A stretch of DNA of 64,000 bases. It comes from Alphaproteobacteria bacterium. Lineage in GTDB: Bacteria > Pseudomonadota > Alphaproteobacteria > Rhizobiales > Devosiaceae. The translations under genes and the position numbers were made by a program. Positions 31,951-40,285 of the stretch are shown here, in pieces; the first letter of the stretch is position 1, and each line of letters opens with the position of its first letter. The notes beneath the pieces were generated by a model. That model saw only the letters and a list, made by a program, of their open reading frames with translations, had not been told where the DNA came from and did no database searches. The DNA lies in NCBI GenBank assembly GCA_018828145.1, contig JAHJWO010000047.1, forward strand, positions 62,001 to 126,000. The letters are read 5' to 3'.

Positions 31951-32862
31951 TCAGCTGCTGGGCACATAGGTCTCGCTGCACAGCGCGATGAAGCTCTTCA
32001 TCGCCGCCGAGAGCGGGCTAGTCCTGCGGCGGGCCACCAGCAACTGGCGCAGGGCCCAGGGCTCGGCGAGCGGCGCGCACACCAGGTCGGTGCCCGCCAG
32101 CAGGTGCAGGCTGGTCGAGCGCAGGAAGCCGATGCCAAAGCCGGCTTCCACCATGCGCACCAGCGCCGGAAAGCTCTCGACCCGCACCGTCTCGACCAGC
32201 GGCTTGCCGGCCTTGCGGGCGGCCTCGCCCACGAGGCGGTCGAGCGAGCCGGCCTGGTGGATGCCGACGATCGGATGCTCGATGACGCTGGCAAAGTCGA
32301 TATCCCTGCGCGGATCGAGCCGGGTGGCCAGGGCATGGTCGGGCGGCGCCAGCACCCAGACGCGATCATCCTCGAAGGCCTTGATCTCGAAGCGAGTGAA
32401 ATCATAGTTGTCCGAGACGATGGCGATATCGGCCCGGCCCTCGTCCAGAGCCAGCAGCGCCTTGGCCGCCCCCATTTCCTGGATATCTAGCGCGATACCG
32501 GCATGCTTGGCCGAATAGCGCGCGAGCAGTTCCGGCAGGCGCCCGGTCAGGGCCGAACTGGTACAGGCCAGCCGCAGGCTGCCGCGCAATCCGCTGCCGA
32601 AATCGGCCATGACGGCGTCGAGATCGGCGATGGCGCGCAGCACGGTGCGGCACCCCTCGGCATAGGCTTCGCCGGCACTGGTCAGCTTCACGCCCTGGGC
32701 CGAGCGATCGAACAGCACGACGCCGAGCCGGCTTTCGAGATCGGAAACGCGCCGGCTGACGGCGGAGGAGGCTATACCCTCCCGCTCGGCGGCGCGGCCG
32801 ATCGAGCCGGTCTCGGCCAATAGCAGAATGAGGCGCGCCGTGACGCTGTCGAAGGGTGCCAT
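31951..32862 (-). CDS. LysR-family transcriptional regulator
   Basis: 303 aa. N-terminal winged helix: LILLLAETGSIGRAAEREGIASSAVSRRVSDLESRLGVVLFDRS (parts), the standard LysR HTH at residues 8-65. C-terminal two-lobed effector domain (LRLACTSSALTGRLPELLARY; VRVESFPALVRMVEAGFGIGFL). ATG at 32862 has GGGAGAGG close upstream. It sits 32 bases downstream of a TauE/SafE permease on the same strand, so unlike most LysR genes it is not divergent from its likely target. Confidence 0.92.
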   Translation of the reverse strand: MAPFDSVTARLILLLAETGSIGRAAEREGIASSAVSRRVSDLESRLGVVLFDRSAQGVKLTSAGEAYAEGCRTVLRAIADLDAVMADFGSGLRGSLRLACTSSALTGRLPELLARYSAKHAGIALDIQEMGAAKALLALDEGRADIAIVSDNYDFTRFEIKAFEDDRVWVLAPPDHALATRLDPRRDIDFASVIEHPIVGIHQAGSLDRLVGEAARKAGKPLVETVRVESFPALVRMVEAGFGIGFLRSTSLHLLAGTDLVCAPLAEPWALRQLLVARRRTSPLSAAMKSFIALCSETYVPSS

Positions 32863-32894
32863 GTCCTCTCCCGGGATCATCGGCACCATAGCAA

Positions 32895-33638
32895 TCAAAA
32901 GCCGAATGCCAAGGAAATGCCGCGCGCCAGATAGTAAAATCCAATGGCGGTGACGATGAGCCGCGTCCAGGCCTTGAAATTGGCATCGGTCAGGCGCTGC
33001 AGCACCCAATGGCCGGCGCTGGTGCCCAATATGGCGAAGGGCGCCGCCAGCGCGATAATGCCCCAGTCGAGCGCGGTGAGCATCAAAGTGGCATGCCAGT
33101 AGAAGGCGATCTTGCCGGCATGGTTGACCACCTGGGCCGCCGCCTTGGTGGCAATGATGGTGCGCCGGTCCATTGGCGTGCGGATGAAGAACATGTCGAT
33201 GGTGGGTCCGGCCGCCCCGACCGCCAGGTTGATGCCGCCGCCGAGCAGGCCGCAGATGAAGGCGTGATGGGGCTTGCTGGCATCGAGCGACAGCCAGGAC
33301 TGGGGAATCCACAGCAGCACCGGCATCACGCCGAGCACGATGCAGACCGTCGCCAGGTCGGGCGTATAGCGCAGGATGAAAAGGATGATGGCTGCCGTCA
33401 CCAGCCCCAGCGTCATGATGGCCAGCACGCGCCAATCGATATAGGCGCGTGACATCCAGGCGCGCGAGCCATTGGCGATGAGCTGGATGGCGCCCTGCAC
33501 GGCGATGGCGGTGCCGACCGGCAGGATCAGCAGCAGGATGCCGAGCAGGACAAGCCCGCCGGCCATGCCGAAAATGCCCGATAGCATGGAGGTACAGAAC
33601 ACCGCCAGCAGCAGGACGGCGGCAAGCCAGAGACTCAT
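32895..33638 (-). CDS. TauE/SafE-family membrane permease
   Basis: 247 aa, about eight membrane helices in two homologous halves, each with the Gly-rich motif of the family: SGIFGMAGGLVLLGILLL at 20-38 and GLLGGGINLAVGAAGPTIDMFF at about 133-154. Members export small organosulfur or sulfite anions or take them up; the substrate cannot be told here. LysR gene directly downstream may control it. Confidence 0.88.
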   Translation of the reverse strand: MSLWLAAVLLLAVFCTSMLSGIFGMAGGLVLLGILLLILPVGTAIAVQGAIQLIANGSRAWMSRAYIDWRVLAIMTLGLVTAAIILFILRYTPDLATVCIVLGVMPVLLWIPQSWLSLDASKPHHAFICGLLGGGINLAVGAAGPTIDMFFIRTPMDRRTIIATKAAAQVVNHAGKIAFYWHATLMLTALDWGIIALAAPFAILGTSAGHWVLQRLTDANFKAWTRLIVTAIGFYYLARGISLAFGF

Positions 33639-33717
33639 GCGTGTTTCCCCAAATCAACCGTTGATGCGCCGGGAGGGACCGCAGCGCTAGGCCGGATTGA
33701 GCATGGGGGCTTGCTCT

Positions 33718-33746
33718 CTTCACCCCTCCCTGGGGGAGCGGTGAAG
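33718..33746. repeat. Hairpin between two leftward genes
   Basis: CTTCACC pairs with GGTGAAG, and inner CTCCC with GGGAG, around a short loop, four bases beyond the stop of the RsiV-like gene. It could be its terminator, but there is no T-run, or a degenerate relic of the C-rich repeats found elsewhere in the window. Confidence 0.4.
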
Positions 33747-33750
33747 GGGC

Positions 33751-35046
33751 CTATTCCAGCAGCGCGGGGAAATAGTCGCTCGCGGTGGGCGCCAGCAGCT
33801 GGGGAATGTCGGCAAGGCTGACCGTCAACAGGTCCTCGGTGCAGGCGTGAATGACATGGGGCAGGCCTTCGAGCGTGAAGACGACCGTGTCGCCCGAGGC
33901 AAAGCGCAGGCCAAGATTGGTGGTAATCAGCTCGTCCATGTCGCATTCCCCGGCAAAGCCGGCATCGCCGGGGGCATAATTGTCCAGCACATAGTCGACG
34001 AGGCTCTGGCCGGCGGCCCAGGTGTAGAGTTCAGGCGCCTCCAGCGCGGCCGCCTGATCGACCACCGCCTCGTAGTCGCCGATCCTGGCCGTGGCCACCC
34101 AGTCCTTGAACACCCTGCCCAAGGCCAGTTCCTCGCCGGTCCGGACGTCGATTATGAAGCTGTTGAAGTGGTTGTCGGGATGGGCGCCGCCGCACCAGGT
34201 GCTGCCGGATTCGGTCCAGCCGAGCACGGTCGGCGACAGATAGGCCAGCGCGATATTTTCGCCATCGAAATCGCCCAGCGAGCCACCATCCATGCTGATG
34301 CCGTAGCCGGAATAGCTGAACCCCGCATAGGCGGTGTTGAGGCAGGAAAAGGCGGCCAGGTTGATGGTGGCGTGGCGCGCGGCGAGGGCTCGGTTGACAG
34401 TCTCTGGCGAACTGCCATCAGCCAGGGCCACGATACGCGGAAAGGCAAAGACGCTGCGCGGATCGCTGACAAAGCGGAAGCTCGAGCCATCGAGCTGCTG
34501 CACCGGGCCTTCGGTCAGCGCCACATCCATCTTGGCGAAATCATAAGGGAAGGTCGCAGCCGTAAAGGGCGCGTAATTGGCATAGATCTGCATGAAGGCA
34601 TCGGCCAGGCCCATCGGGCTGGCTTCAGTGCCGGCCGGCAGGGTGCGGCGACCGATTTCGGTCAGAGTGACATCGAGTGTCTTGCCGGGCTTGTCCGCGG
34701 GTGCCCAGCTGCCACTCAGCTGGCGGCCATCGGCGGAGATATCGAGCGACCACAGCCCGCCGATCGGGGGCTCGGTGACGGCGCCATCGGCATCGAAGAT
34801 GCAGGTTGTTTCGCTGCAGGGCGCTTCCTCGGCCAGCTCGATCCTGTCGATGCCATCCCGATTGTGCAGCGGAATGTCGCCGCCCACCCGCAGATAGCTA
34901 TAGCGCCCCGTCATCATGCCTTCCGCCGGATCGGTCAGCTCGACAATGATGTCGCTGCGCCCCAGCGTGCCCTTATAGGTAATGGCGTCGAGGGCCAGGA
35001 CGGGCGTTGTGATCAACAGGATGGCGGCGACGATGAGCTGGCGCAT
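33751..35046 (-). CDS. Secreted protein with RsiV/DUF3298-like C-terminal domain
   Basis: 431 aa with a Sec signal peptide (MRQLIVAAILLITTPVLA). The N-terminal half has beta-rich sequence (ITYKGTLGRSDIIVELTD; MTGRYSYLRVGGDIPL) seen in lysozyme-inhibitor-like or DUF secreted proteins. The C-terminal half carries the RsiV/DUF3298 pattern TWCGGAHPDNHFNSFIIDVRTGEELALGRVF. RsiV binds lysozyme in Bacillus; here there is no membrane anchor or sigma partner, so this is a free periplasmic protein of unknown ligand. Cys pairs (SETTC, CGGAH, GECDMDE, HACTED) suggest disulphides. Confidence 0.7.
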   Translation of the reverse strand: MRQLIVAAILLITTPVLALDAITYKGTLGRSDIIVELTDPAEGMMTGRYSYLRVGGDIPLHNRDGIDRIELAEEAPCSETTCIFDADGAVTEPPIGGLWSLDISADGRQLSGSWAPADKPGKTLDVTLTEIGRRTLPAGTEASPMGLADAFMQIYANYAPFTAATFPYDFAKMDVALTEGPVQQLDGSSFRFVSDPRSVFAFPRIVALADGSSPETVNRALAARHATINLAAFSCLNTAYAGFSYSGYGISMDGGSLGDFDGENIALAYLSPTVLGWTESGSTWCGGAHPDNHFNSFIIDVRTGEELALGRVFKDWVATARIGDYEAVVDQAAALEAPELYTWAAGQSLVDYVLDNYAPGDAGFAGECDMDELITTNLGLRFASGDTVVFTLEGLPHVIHACTEDLLTVSLADIPQLLAPTASDYFPALLE

Positions 35047-35108
35047 GGATGGTTCCCCCTTTCGCCTCCTCTAGCATGTCCACCTGAACGCGTCCTGAAT
35101 GGAGAGGA

Positions 35109-35219
35109 CCCCCACCCAGCCTCCCCCTGAAGGGGGAGGAGCCGCACTGGGCCTGGGGCTGGACCGTGCCATACACTGGATCGGTCCCTCCCCCTCCCAG
35201 GGGGAGGTTAGGTGGGGGT
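35109..35219. repeat. Dispersed palindromic element A, copy 2
   Basis: CCCCACCCAGCCTCCCCC-TGAA-GGGGGAGG on the left and CCTCCCCCTCCCAGGGGGAGG plus TTAGGTGGGGGT on the right, with a spacer of about 60 bases containing GGATCGGTCC. Same architecture as the copy at 15993. Lies between the exporter gene and the RsiV-like gene. Confidence 0.9.
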
Positions 35220-35230
35220 TCGCCTGCTGC

Positions 35231-37129
35231 TCACGTGCTCGCGGCGCGAGCATTGGCCTGGGCCACCAGCTCGTCGGGGATATCGTCGAAGCTGGCATAG
35301 TTCATGTTGTAGAGCTTGGCGTAGAGGCCGTTCTTTTCCATCAGCTGGTCGTGGTTGCCGGTCTCGATCAGCTCGCCATTCTGCAGCACGATGATGCGGT
35401 CGGCGCCGCGGATGGTGGCCAGCCGGTGGGCGATGACCATGCCGGTGCGGCCCTTGAGCAGGGTCAGCAGCGCCTTCTGGATCTGTCGCTCGGTATAGGA
35501 GTCGATATTGGCCGTGGCCTCGTCGAGCACAAGGATCTTGGCGTCGGCCACCAGCGCCCGGGCGAAGCTCAGCAATTGCCGTTGCCCCAGCGACAGGTTG
35601 GAGCCGCGCTGTTCGAGAATGCTGTCATAGCCCTCGGGCAGGCGGGTGATGAAATCATGCGCGCCCACCGCCTTGGCCGCGGCGATGACATCGTCGAGCG
35701 TGGCAGAGGTCTTGTTGTAGCGGATATTGTCGAAGACGCTGCCGGTGAAGAGGAATGGCTCCTGCAGCACCATGGCGACCTGCTCGCCCAGCGATTCCTG
35801 GGTCACGTCGCGCACGTCGTGGCCACCCACCAGCACTGCGCCGGAGCTCACCTCGTAAAAGCGATGGACCAGCGACATGGCCGAGGTCTTGCCCGAGCCG
35901 GTCGGGCCGACCAGGGCAACCGTCTCGCCCGGATTGACCTTGAAGCTGACATTGCGGAGCACCGGCCGGTCAGCGGCATAGCCGAAGACCACATCCTTGA
36001 ACTCGACCGAGCCGTCCATGTCGCGCGTCAGGGTCACGGCGTCGGGCTTGTCGTTGATCGAGGTCGGCACATCGAGCACTTCGGTAATGCGGCGACCCGA
36101 GGTCATGGCGCGCTGCATGATCGAATATTGCATGGTCAGCGAGCGGATGGGGTCGAAGAAGCGCTGGATATAGAAGATGAAGGCGACGATGACGCCGATC
36201 TCGAGGCTCCCATTGAGCACCAGCGAGCCGCCGACCACGACAACGATGGCCATGGCGACGCCGGTGAGGCTGTCGACGATCGGCACCATGACCTGGGCGA
36301 AGCGCGAGCCGGTGAGCTGGGTCTGGAGATTGTTGAAGGCCTTGTCGTCATAGAGGTCGAAATTGACCTTCTGGCGATCGAGGTTCTGCACGGTGCGCAC
36401 GCCATTGATGCCCTCGGCCATGGCGCCGGCGGTGATCGAATTGGTTTCATGCGCCGCCCAGAAGGCGCGCTTGGCCGGTGGCAGCCAGAAGATGCGCACG
36501 ATGAACAGGATGGGCATGGTGGAAAGGGTGAGCAGGCCCAGCCGGAAATCGAGCGTCAGCAGGACCACGACAATGCCGACCAGCAGCACCATGTCGCCGA
36601 CCGACAGCACCGAGGTCTCGAGGAATTCCTGCATGGAATTAACGTCGCCCTGCAGTCGGCTCATCAGGCGGCCAACTTCGGTCTTGTCCATGAAGCTCAG
36701 CGATACGCGCTGCAGCTGGTTGAACATGGCGCGCCGCATGTCGAACAGCACATTCTCGGCCACCTGCCCCACCTGGCTTTCCTGGATCCAGGAGGCCGCG
36801 TAGTTGATGACGACCGCCACGGCAAAGGCGCCGACGGCCCAGGCCAGGTTGGTCGAATTGCCGCCCTGGGTCATGCCGCTGTCGATGGCGCGGCCGATGA
36901 TCAGGGGAATAGCGAGCTGGGTGGCGGTGAAGACCAGCACGGCCAGCACCGACAGATAGATGCGCAGGCGATAGGGGCGCACGAAGGCCCAGATGCGCCG
37001 CACGGTCCTGGGGTCATAGGCCTTGCCGAAGATCTCCTCTTCGATGCGATGCGACCCCACGCTGGCGCGGGGCGGGCGCTGGCCCGGAAAGGCGGCAACT
37101 TCGCGGTCTTCTTCGTCGACGGCGCTCAT
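35231..37129 (-). CDS. ABC exporter half-transporter (catalytic Walker B, variant signature)
   Basis: 632 aa: six membrane helices (to about residue 345) then an NBD. Walker A GPTGSGKTSA, Q-loop QEPFLFTGS, signature SNLSLGQRQLLS, Walker B ILVLDEATANID with the catalytic Glu, switch IAHRLATIR. The signature is LSLGQ, not LSGGQ. Its partner gene (37126-38988) overlaps by 4 bases and has the opposite defects, so the two should form a heterodimeric type IV (MsbA-like) exporter. Substrate unknown: lipid, peptide or drug. Confidence 0.92.
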   Translation of the reverse strand: MSAVDEEDREVAAFPGQRPPRASVGSHRIEEEIFGKAYDPRTVRRIWAFVRPYRLRIYLSVLAVLVFTATQLAIPLIIGRAIDSGMTQGGNSTNLAWAVGAFAVAVVINYAASWIQESQVGQVAENVLFDMRRAMFNQLQRVSLSFMDKTEVGRLMSRLQGDVNSMQEFLETSVLSVGDMVLLVGIVVVLLTLDFRLGLLTLSTMPILFIVRIFWLPPAKRAFWAAHETNSITAGAMAEGINGVRTVQNLDRQKVNFDLYDDKAFNNLQTQLTGSRFAQVMVPIVDSLTGVAMAIVVVVGGSLVLNGSLEIGVIVAFIFYIQRFFDPIRSLTMQYSIMQRAMTSGRRITEVLDVPTSINDKPDAVTLTRDMDGSVEFKDVVFGYAADRPVLRNVSFKVNPGETVALVGPTGSGKTSAMSLVHRFYEVSSGAVLVGGHDVRDVTQESLGEQVAMVLQEPFLFTGSVFDNIRYNKTSATLDDVIAAAKAVGAHDFITRLPEGYDSILEQRGSNLSLGQRQLLSFARALVADAKILVLDEATANIDSYTERQIQKALLTLLKGRTGMVIAHRLATIRGADRIIVLQNGELIETGNHDQLMEKNGLYAKLYNMNYASFDDIPDELVAQANARAAST

Positions 37130-38988
37130 TGGGCGGCGCTCCCGATCTCGATGTCGATATCCTCGGTGGGGCGGGTCTGCAGGTCGTAGAGCGCGCGATA
37201 GCGGCCGCCCAGCGCCAGCAGCTCCTCATGGCTGCCCTGCTCGATGATCTTGCCCTCTTCGAGGAACAGAATGGTATCGGCATGCAGCAGCGAACTCAGC
37301 CGGTGACTGATGACCAGGGTCACGCGATTGCTGGCATAGCGGCGGATGGCGCTGCGTATGCGGTGTTCGGTGCCCGCATCGATGGCGGCGGTGGAATCAT
37401 CGAACACCATCACGGCAGGCTTGAGCACCAAGCTGCGCGCAATCGACAGGCGCTGGCGCTGGCCGCCCGACAGCGATACGCCGCGCTCGCCCACCACCGT
37501 GTCATATCCGGCCGGCAGGCCCATGATGTAATTGTGCAGCTGGGCGCTTTCGGCGGCCTTTTCGATCTTGGTTTCCTTGGACCAGGGATCACCATAGGCG
37601 ATGTTGTTCTCGATAGTGGTGGTGAAGAGGAAGCTGTCCTGCTGCACCACGCCGACGGCGCGGCGCAGCGACTGCAGGCTCACCTTGCTGACATCCTGGC
37701 CATCGATGGTGATGCGGCCGCCGCTGACGTCGTAGAAGCGCGGAATCAGGTGGGCGAGCGTCGACTTGCCGCTGCCCGGGGCGCCGACAATGCCGATGGT
37801 CTGGCCGGCTCTGGCCTCGAAGCTGACGCCATCGAGCGTCGGATGGGTGGCGCCGGGATAGGTGAAGTGGACGTCCTCAAAACGCAGGGTGCCCTCGCTC
37901 ACCTTGAGGTCGGGCACGCCCGGCGCATCGGCGATGGCCAAGGGTTCATCGAGAAAGGCGAAGAAGCGTTCGCCGCAGGTGGAGGCGCGGGCAAAGGAAT
38001 TGACCATGAGGCCAAGCTGGCGCACCGGCATCTGCAGGATGGTCATGAAGGTGAGAAAGCTGGCCAGCGTGCCGACGCTCATCTCGCCGGCAATGACCTT
38101 GTTGCCGCCCACCCAGAGCACCAGCCCCATGGCGGCGAAGAAGGAAAAGGTCATGGCGCTGGTATTGCGCACGCGGATATTGACGCGATCATGCGCCAGG
38201 GCCAGGGCATCCTTTGACGCCGCATCGAACTTGGCCAGCTCGAAATCCTGCCCCGAAAAGGCGCGGACGACGCGGATGCCGCCCAGATTTTCTTCCATCA
38301 CCCGGGTCAGGGCCGAGAGCTTCTGCTGCAGCGTCACCCAGGTGGCGCGCAGGGTCAGCTGCGCCACCGAGGAACGCCAGGCGACGAAGGGCACGAAGCT
38401 CAGCGCCAAAAGACCCAGCAGCACATCGGTGGTCAGCAGCATATAGGCGCCGACCCCGATCAGCACCGAGAGCAGCACCATGCGCACCTGGCCGGTGGCA
38501 AAGAACATGCGCACGCCGTCGAGATCGAGCAGGCCCATGGTGATCAGGTCGCCGGTATGGACCTTGTCATGGTAGGAATAGGAGAGGCGCTGCACCTTGT
38601 CGTAGAAGGCCAGCCGCAGCTCATAGCCGACATGGTGGCCCACCGATTCCGAATAGTAGTTCTGGATCAGGGTGAAAAAGCCGCGCGCAACCGAGACGCC
38701 CAGCAGGGTCATGGCGCTCCAGAACAAGGCCTGTTCGGCACCGGCGGCACCGGCCTGCAGGATGCCCTGGGCCTGGTCGACCGAATAGCCGAGCAGCCGC
38801 GGAATCAGCAATTGCAGCACCGAGGCGATGATGGTCGCGCCGATGGCAGCGGCGGCCTGCCAGGGGTGACGAAGCGATAAAAGGGTGATCCGCAGCAGCG
38901 GTCCCTGGCCCTTTCCGGCCTGGGCGGCGGCCACATGCGCCTGTGCGTCGCCGCGTGAATGGACGCGGCCAGCCTTATCGGTGGTCAA
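37126..38988 (-). CDS. ABC exporter half-transporter (degenerate Walker B)
   Basis: 620 aa: N-terminal tail, six-helix membrane domain, NBD from about 370. Walker A GAPGSGKSTLAHL, Q-loop QQDSFLFTTTIENN, canonical signature VSLSGGQRQRLS, Walker B VMVFDDSTAAID, where Asp replaces the catalytic Glu, and switch VISHRLSS. With the LSLGQ signature of the partner this gives one degenerate and one consensus ATP site, as in TM287/288, BmrCD and LmrCD. First gene of the pair; leader region upstream holds inverted repeats. Confidence 0.92.
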   Translation of the reverse strand: MTTDKAGRVHSRGDAQAHVAAAQAGKGQGPLLRITLLSLRHPWQAAAAIGATIIASVLQLLIPRLLGYSVDQAQGILQAGAAGAEQALFWSAMTLLGVSVARGFFTLIQNYYSESVGHHVGYELRLAFYDKVQRLSYSYHDKVHTGDLITMGLLDLDGVRMFFATGQVRMVLLSVLIGVGAYMLLTTDVLLGLLALSFVPFVAWRSSVAQLTLRATWVTLQQKLSALTRVMEENLGGIRVVRAFSGQDFELAKFDAASKDALALAHDRVNIRVRNTSAMTFSFFAAMGLVLWVGGNKVIAGEMSVGTLASFLTFMTILQMPVRQLGLMVNSFARASTCGERFFAFLDEPLAIADAPGVPDLKVSEGTLRFEDVHFTYPGATHPTLDGVSFEARAGQTIGIVGAPGSGKSTLAHLIPRFYDVSGGRITIDGQDVSKVSLQSLRRAVGVVQQDSFLFTTTIENNIAYGDPWSKETKIEKAAESAQLHNYIMGLPAGYDTVVGERGVSLSGGQRQRLSIARSLVLKPAVMVFDDSTAAIDAGTEHRIRSAIRRYASNRVTLVISHRLSSLLHADTILFLEEGKIIEQGSHEELLALGGRYRALYDLQTRPTEDIDIEIGSAAQ

Positions 38989-39018
38989 AGAAGTATCCAG
39001 ACTTCAATAAATGTGTGG

Positions 39019-39059
39019 GTCCGAGCGGGCGAGGAGCCAACCGTGGCCCAGGCTCGGAC
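39019..39059. promoter_or_regulatory. Inverted repeat in the leader of the ABC exporter pair
   Basis: GTCCGAGC (39019-39026) and GCTCGGAC (39052-39059) are perfect 8-base arms 25 bases apart, starting 31 bases upstream of the exporter start codon. They could form an mRNA hairpin or a spaced operator. Confidence 0.4.
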
Positions 39060-39101
39060 AAATCAAACTCGCGCGACTAATCAACGCCCGTTCGCCCTAC
39101 C

Positions 39102-39115
39102 ATTCAAGGTTGAAT
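39102..39115. promoter_or_regulatory. 14-base palindrome ATTCAAGGTTGAAT
   Basis: Perfect palindrome ATTCAAG/GTTGAAT-type dyad (TTCAA-GG-TTGAA core) between the exporter pair and the DUF1624 gene, about 115 bases upstream of the exporter start. Candidate operator; no adjacent regulator gene. Confidence 0.4.
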
Positions 39116-39160
39116 CTGAGCAAAAAACGCAAAGAATAACGTTCTTATGACGCCCCGGCG

Positions 39161-40138
39161 CTACTGCGGGGCGTTGAGCTCGGGATAGATCACGGCCGAA
39201 CATTGCCGGTTCTGCGCATCGAGCAGGGCCTGCTCGCCCGCTGTCACCATGCCGGTTTCAATGGCGTTCCAGAGCCCGTTGGTCTCGACGCCTTCCAGCC
39301 CGCATTGGCAATAGGTGGTGCAAAGACCCGGTGCCGTGCCACCCGCCTCGCAGGTCGACTGGCACGAGCGCAGGAAATCGGCGCTGCGCATGGCGACCTG
39401 CGGCTGGAACACGAGCGAGGCGGGATAGACCAGGCCCAAGAGGATCGGCTGGTGCACCAGATAGATCAAAAGGCTCCAGCGCCCGAGCCAGGCGAGGACG
39501 CCCGGCAGTCTCCCGGTTGGCGCGATGGCGGCAAGGCTCGGCGCCCATGCCGAAGCCAGCACCAGCCGCGTTGCGATCACACCCAGCAGCACGACCCCGA
39601 ACCAGGGGAAGACCGGCACGAGATCATTGGTCGGCGGCGGCACCTGCCAGAAGCCGATCCAGGACCAGGCCTTTTCGTTGAACAGCGCATCGGAATAGAC
39701 CAGCGGCAGCGCGATGACCACGGCGGCGACCCCGATGGCCAGCCAGAGCGGGGTGCGCACAAAGGCCAGGCCCATCAGGCTGAACAGGGCAATGGCATGC
39801 AGCACGCCGAAATAGACAAAGCTCTGCGGGAAGGCGAAGTACGTCGCGACGGTGATGGCCACGGCGCCAAGGACGACAAAGACCCAGCGTTTCCAGAAGC
39901 TGCGCCAGCGTATGGCCTGGCCATGCCCCAGCACCAGCCCGACGCCGACCAGGAACAAGAAGACCGCCAGTATGCTGCGCGCAATCAGCACCCATGCCGG
40001 GTCATAGCCCACGTCCGCCGCGATGAAGCGGAAGTAGCTGAGGTCCCAGCACAGGTGATAGGCCACCATGGCAATGATGGCAACGCCGCGGGCGATGTCG
40101 ACAATGGCGAAGCGAGTACGACCCACGGTTTCACTCAT
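39161..40138 (-). CDS. DUF1624 membrane protein with Cys-rich C-terminal tail
   Basis: 325 aa. The first 250 residues are a polytopic DUF1624/acyltransferase-3-like membrane domain starting RFAIVDIARGVAIIAMVAYHLCWDLSYF, with conserved early His and Asp/Arg as in the heparan-alpha-glucosaminide acetyltransferase-like group. After the last helix a tail with a run of Cys (SCQSTCEAGGTAPGLCTTYC plus QCG, later RQCSAVIYPE) follows, unusual for this family. ATG at 40138 preferred (GAGGGG upstream); function unknown. Confidence 0.8.
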   Translation of the reverse strand: MSETVGRTRFAIVDIARGVAIIAMVAYHLCWDLSYFRFIAADVGYDPAWVLIARSILAVFLFLVGVGLVLGHGQAIRWRSFWKRWVFVVLGAVAITVATYFAFPQSFVYFGVLHAIALFSLMGLAFVRTPLWLAIGVAAVVIALPLVYSDALFNEKAWSWIGFWQVPPPTNDLVPVFPWFGVVLLGVIATRLVLASAWAPSLAAIAPTGRLPGVLAWLGRWSLLIYLVHQPILLGLVYPASLVFQPQVAMRSADFLRSCQSTCEAGGTAPGLCTTYCQCGLEGVETNGLWNAIETGMVTAGEQALLDAQNRQCSAVIYPELNAPQ

Positions 40139-40143
40139 CGCAA

Positions 40144-40280
40144 GCCCCCTCATCCGCCTTTCGGGCCCCTTCTCCCACGAGGGGAGAAGGGGGTTCGGTG
40201 GATGGCCAAAGAGTGGAGCTCACCCTCTCCCCTCGTGGGAGAGGGTGGATCGGCCGCAGGCCGAGACGGGTGAGGGGGCA
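40144..40280. repeat. Dispersed palindromic element B, copy 2
   Basis: Outer arms GCCCCCTCATCCGCC and ACGGGTGAGGGGGC, inner arms CCTTCTCCCACGAGGGGAGA and CTCTCCCCTCGTGGGAGAGG, with a spacer of about 25 bases. Shares the CCCACGAGGGGAGA core with the copy at 18507. Lies between recQ and the DUF1624 gene. Confidence 0.85.
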
Positions 40281-40285
40281 CATCA

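Noticed and set aside
31951..33723. Fusion of the LysR regulator with upstream sequence
   Set aside because: The extension is a shadow of the TauE/SafE gene; the LysR start at 32862 has a good ribosome site.
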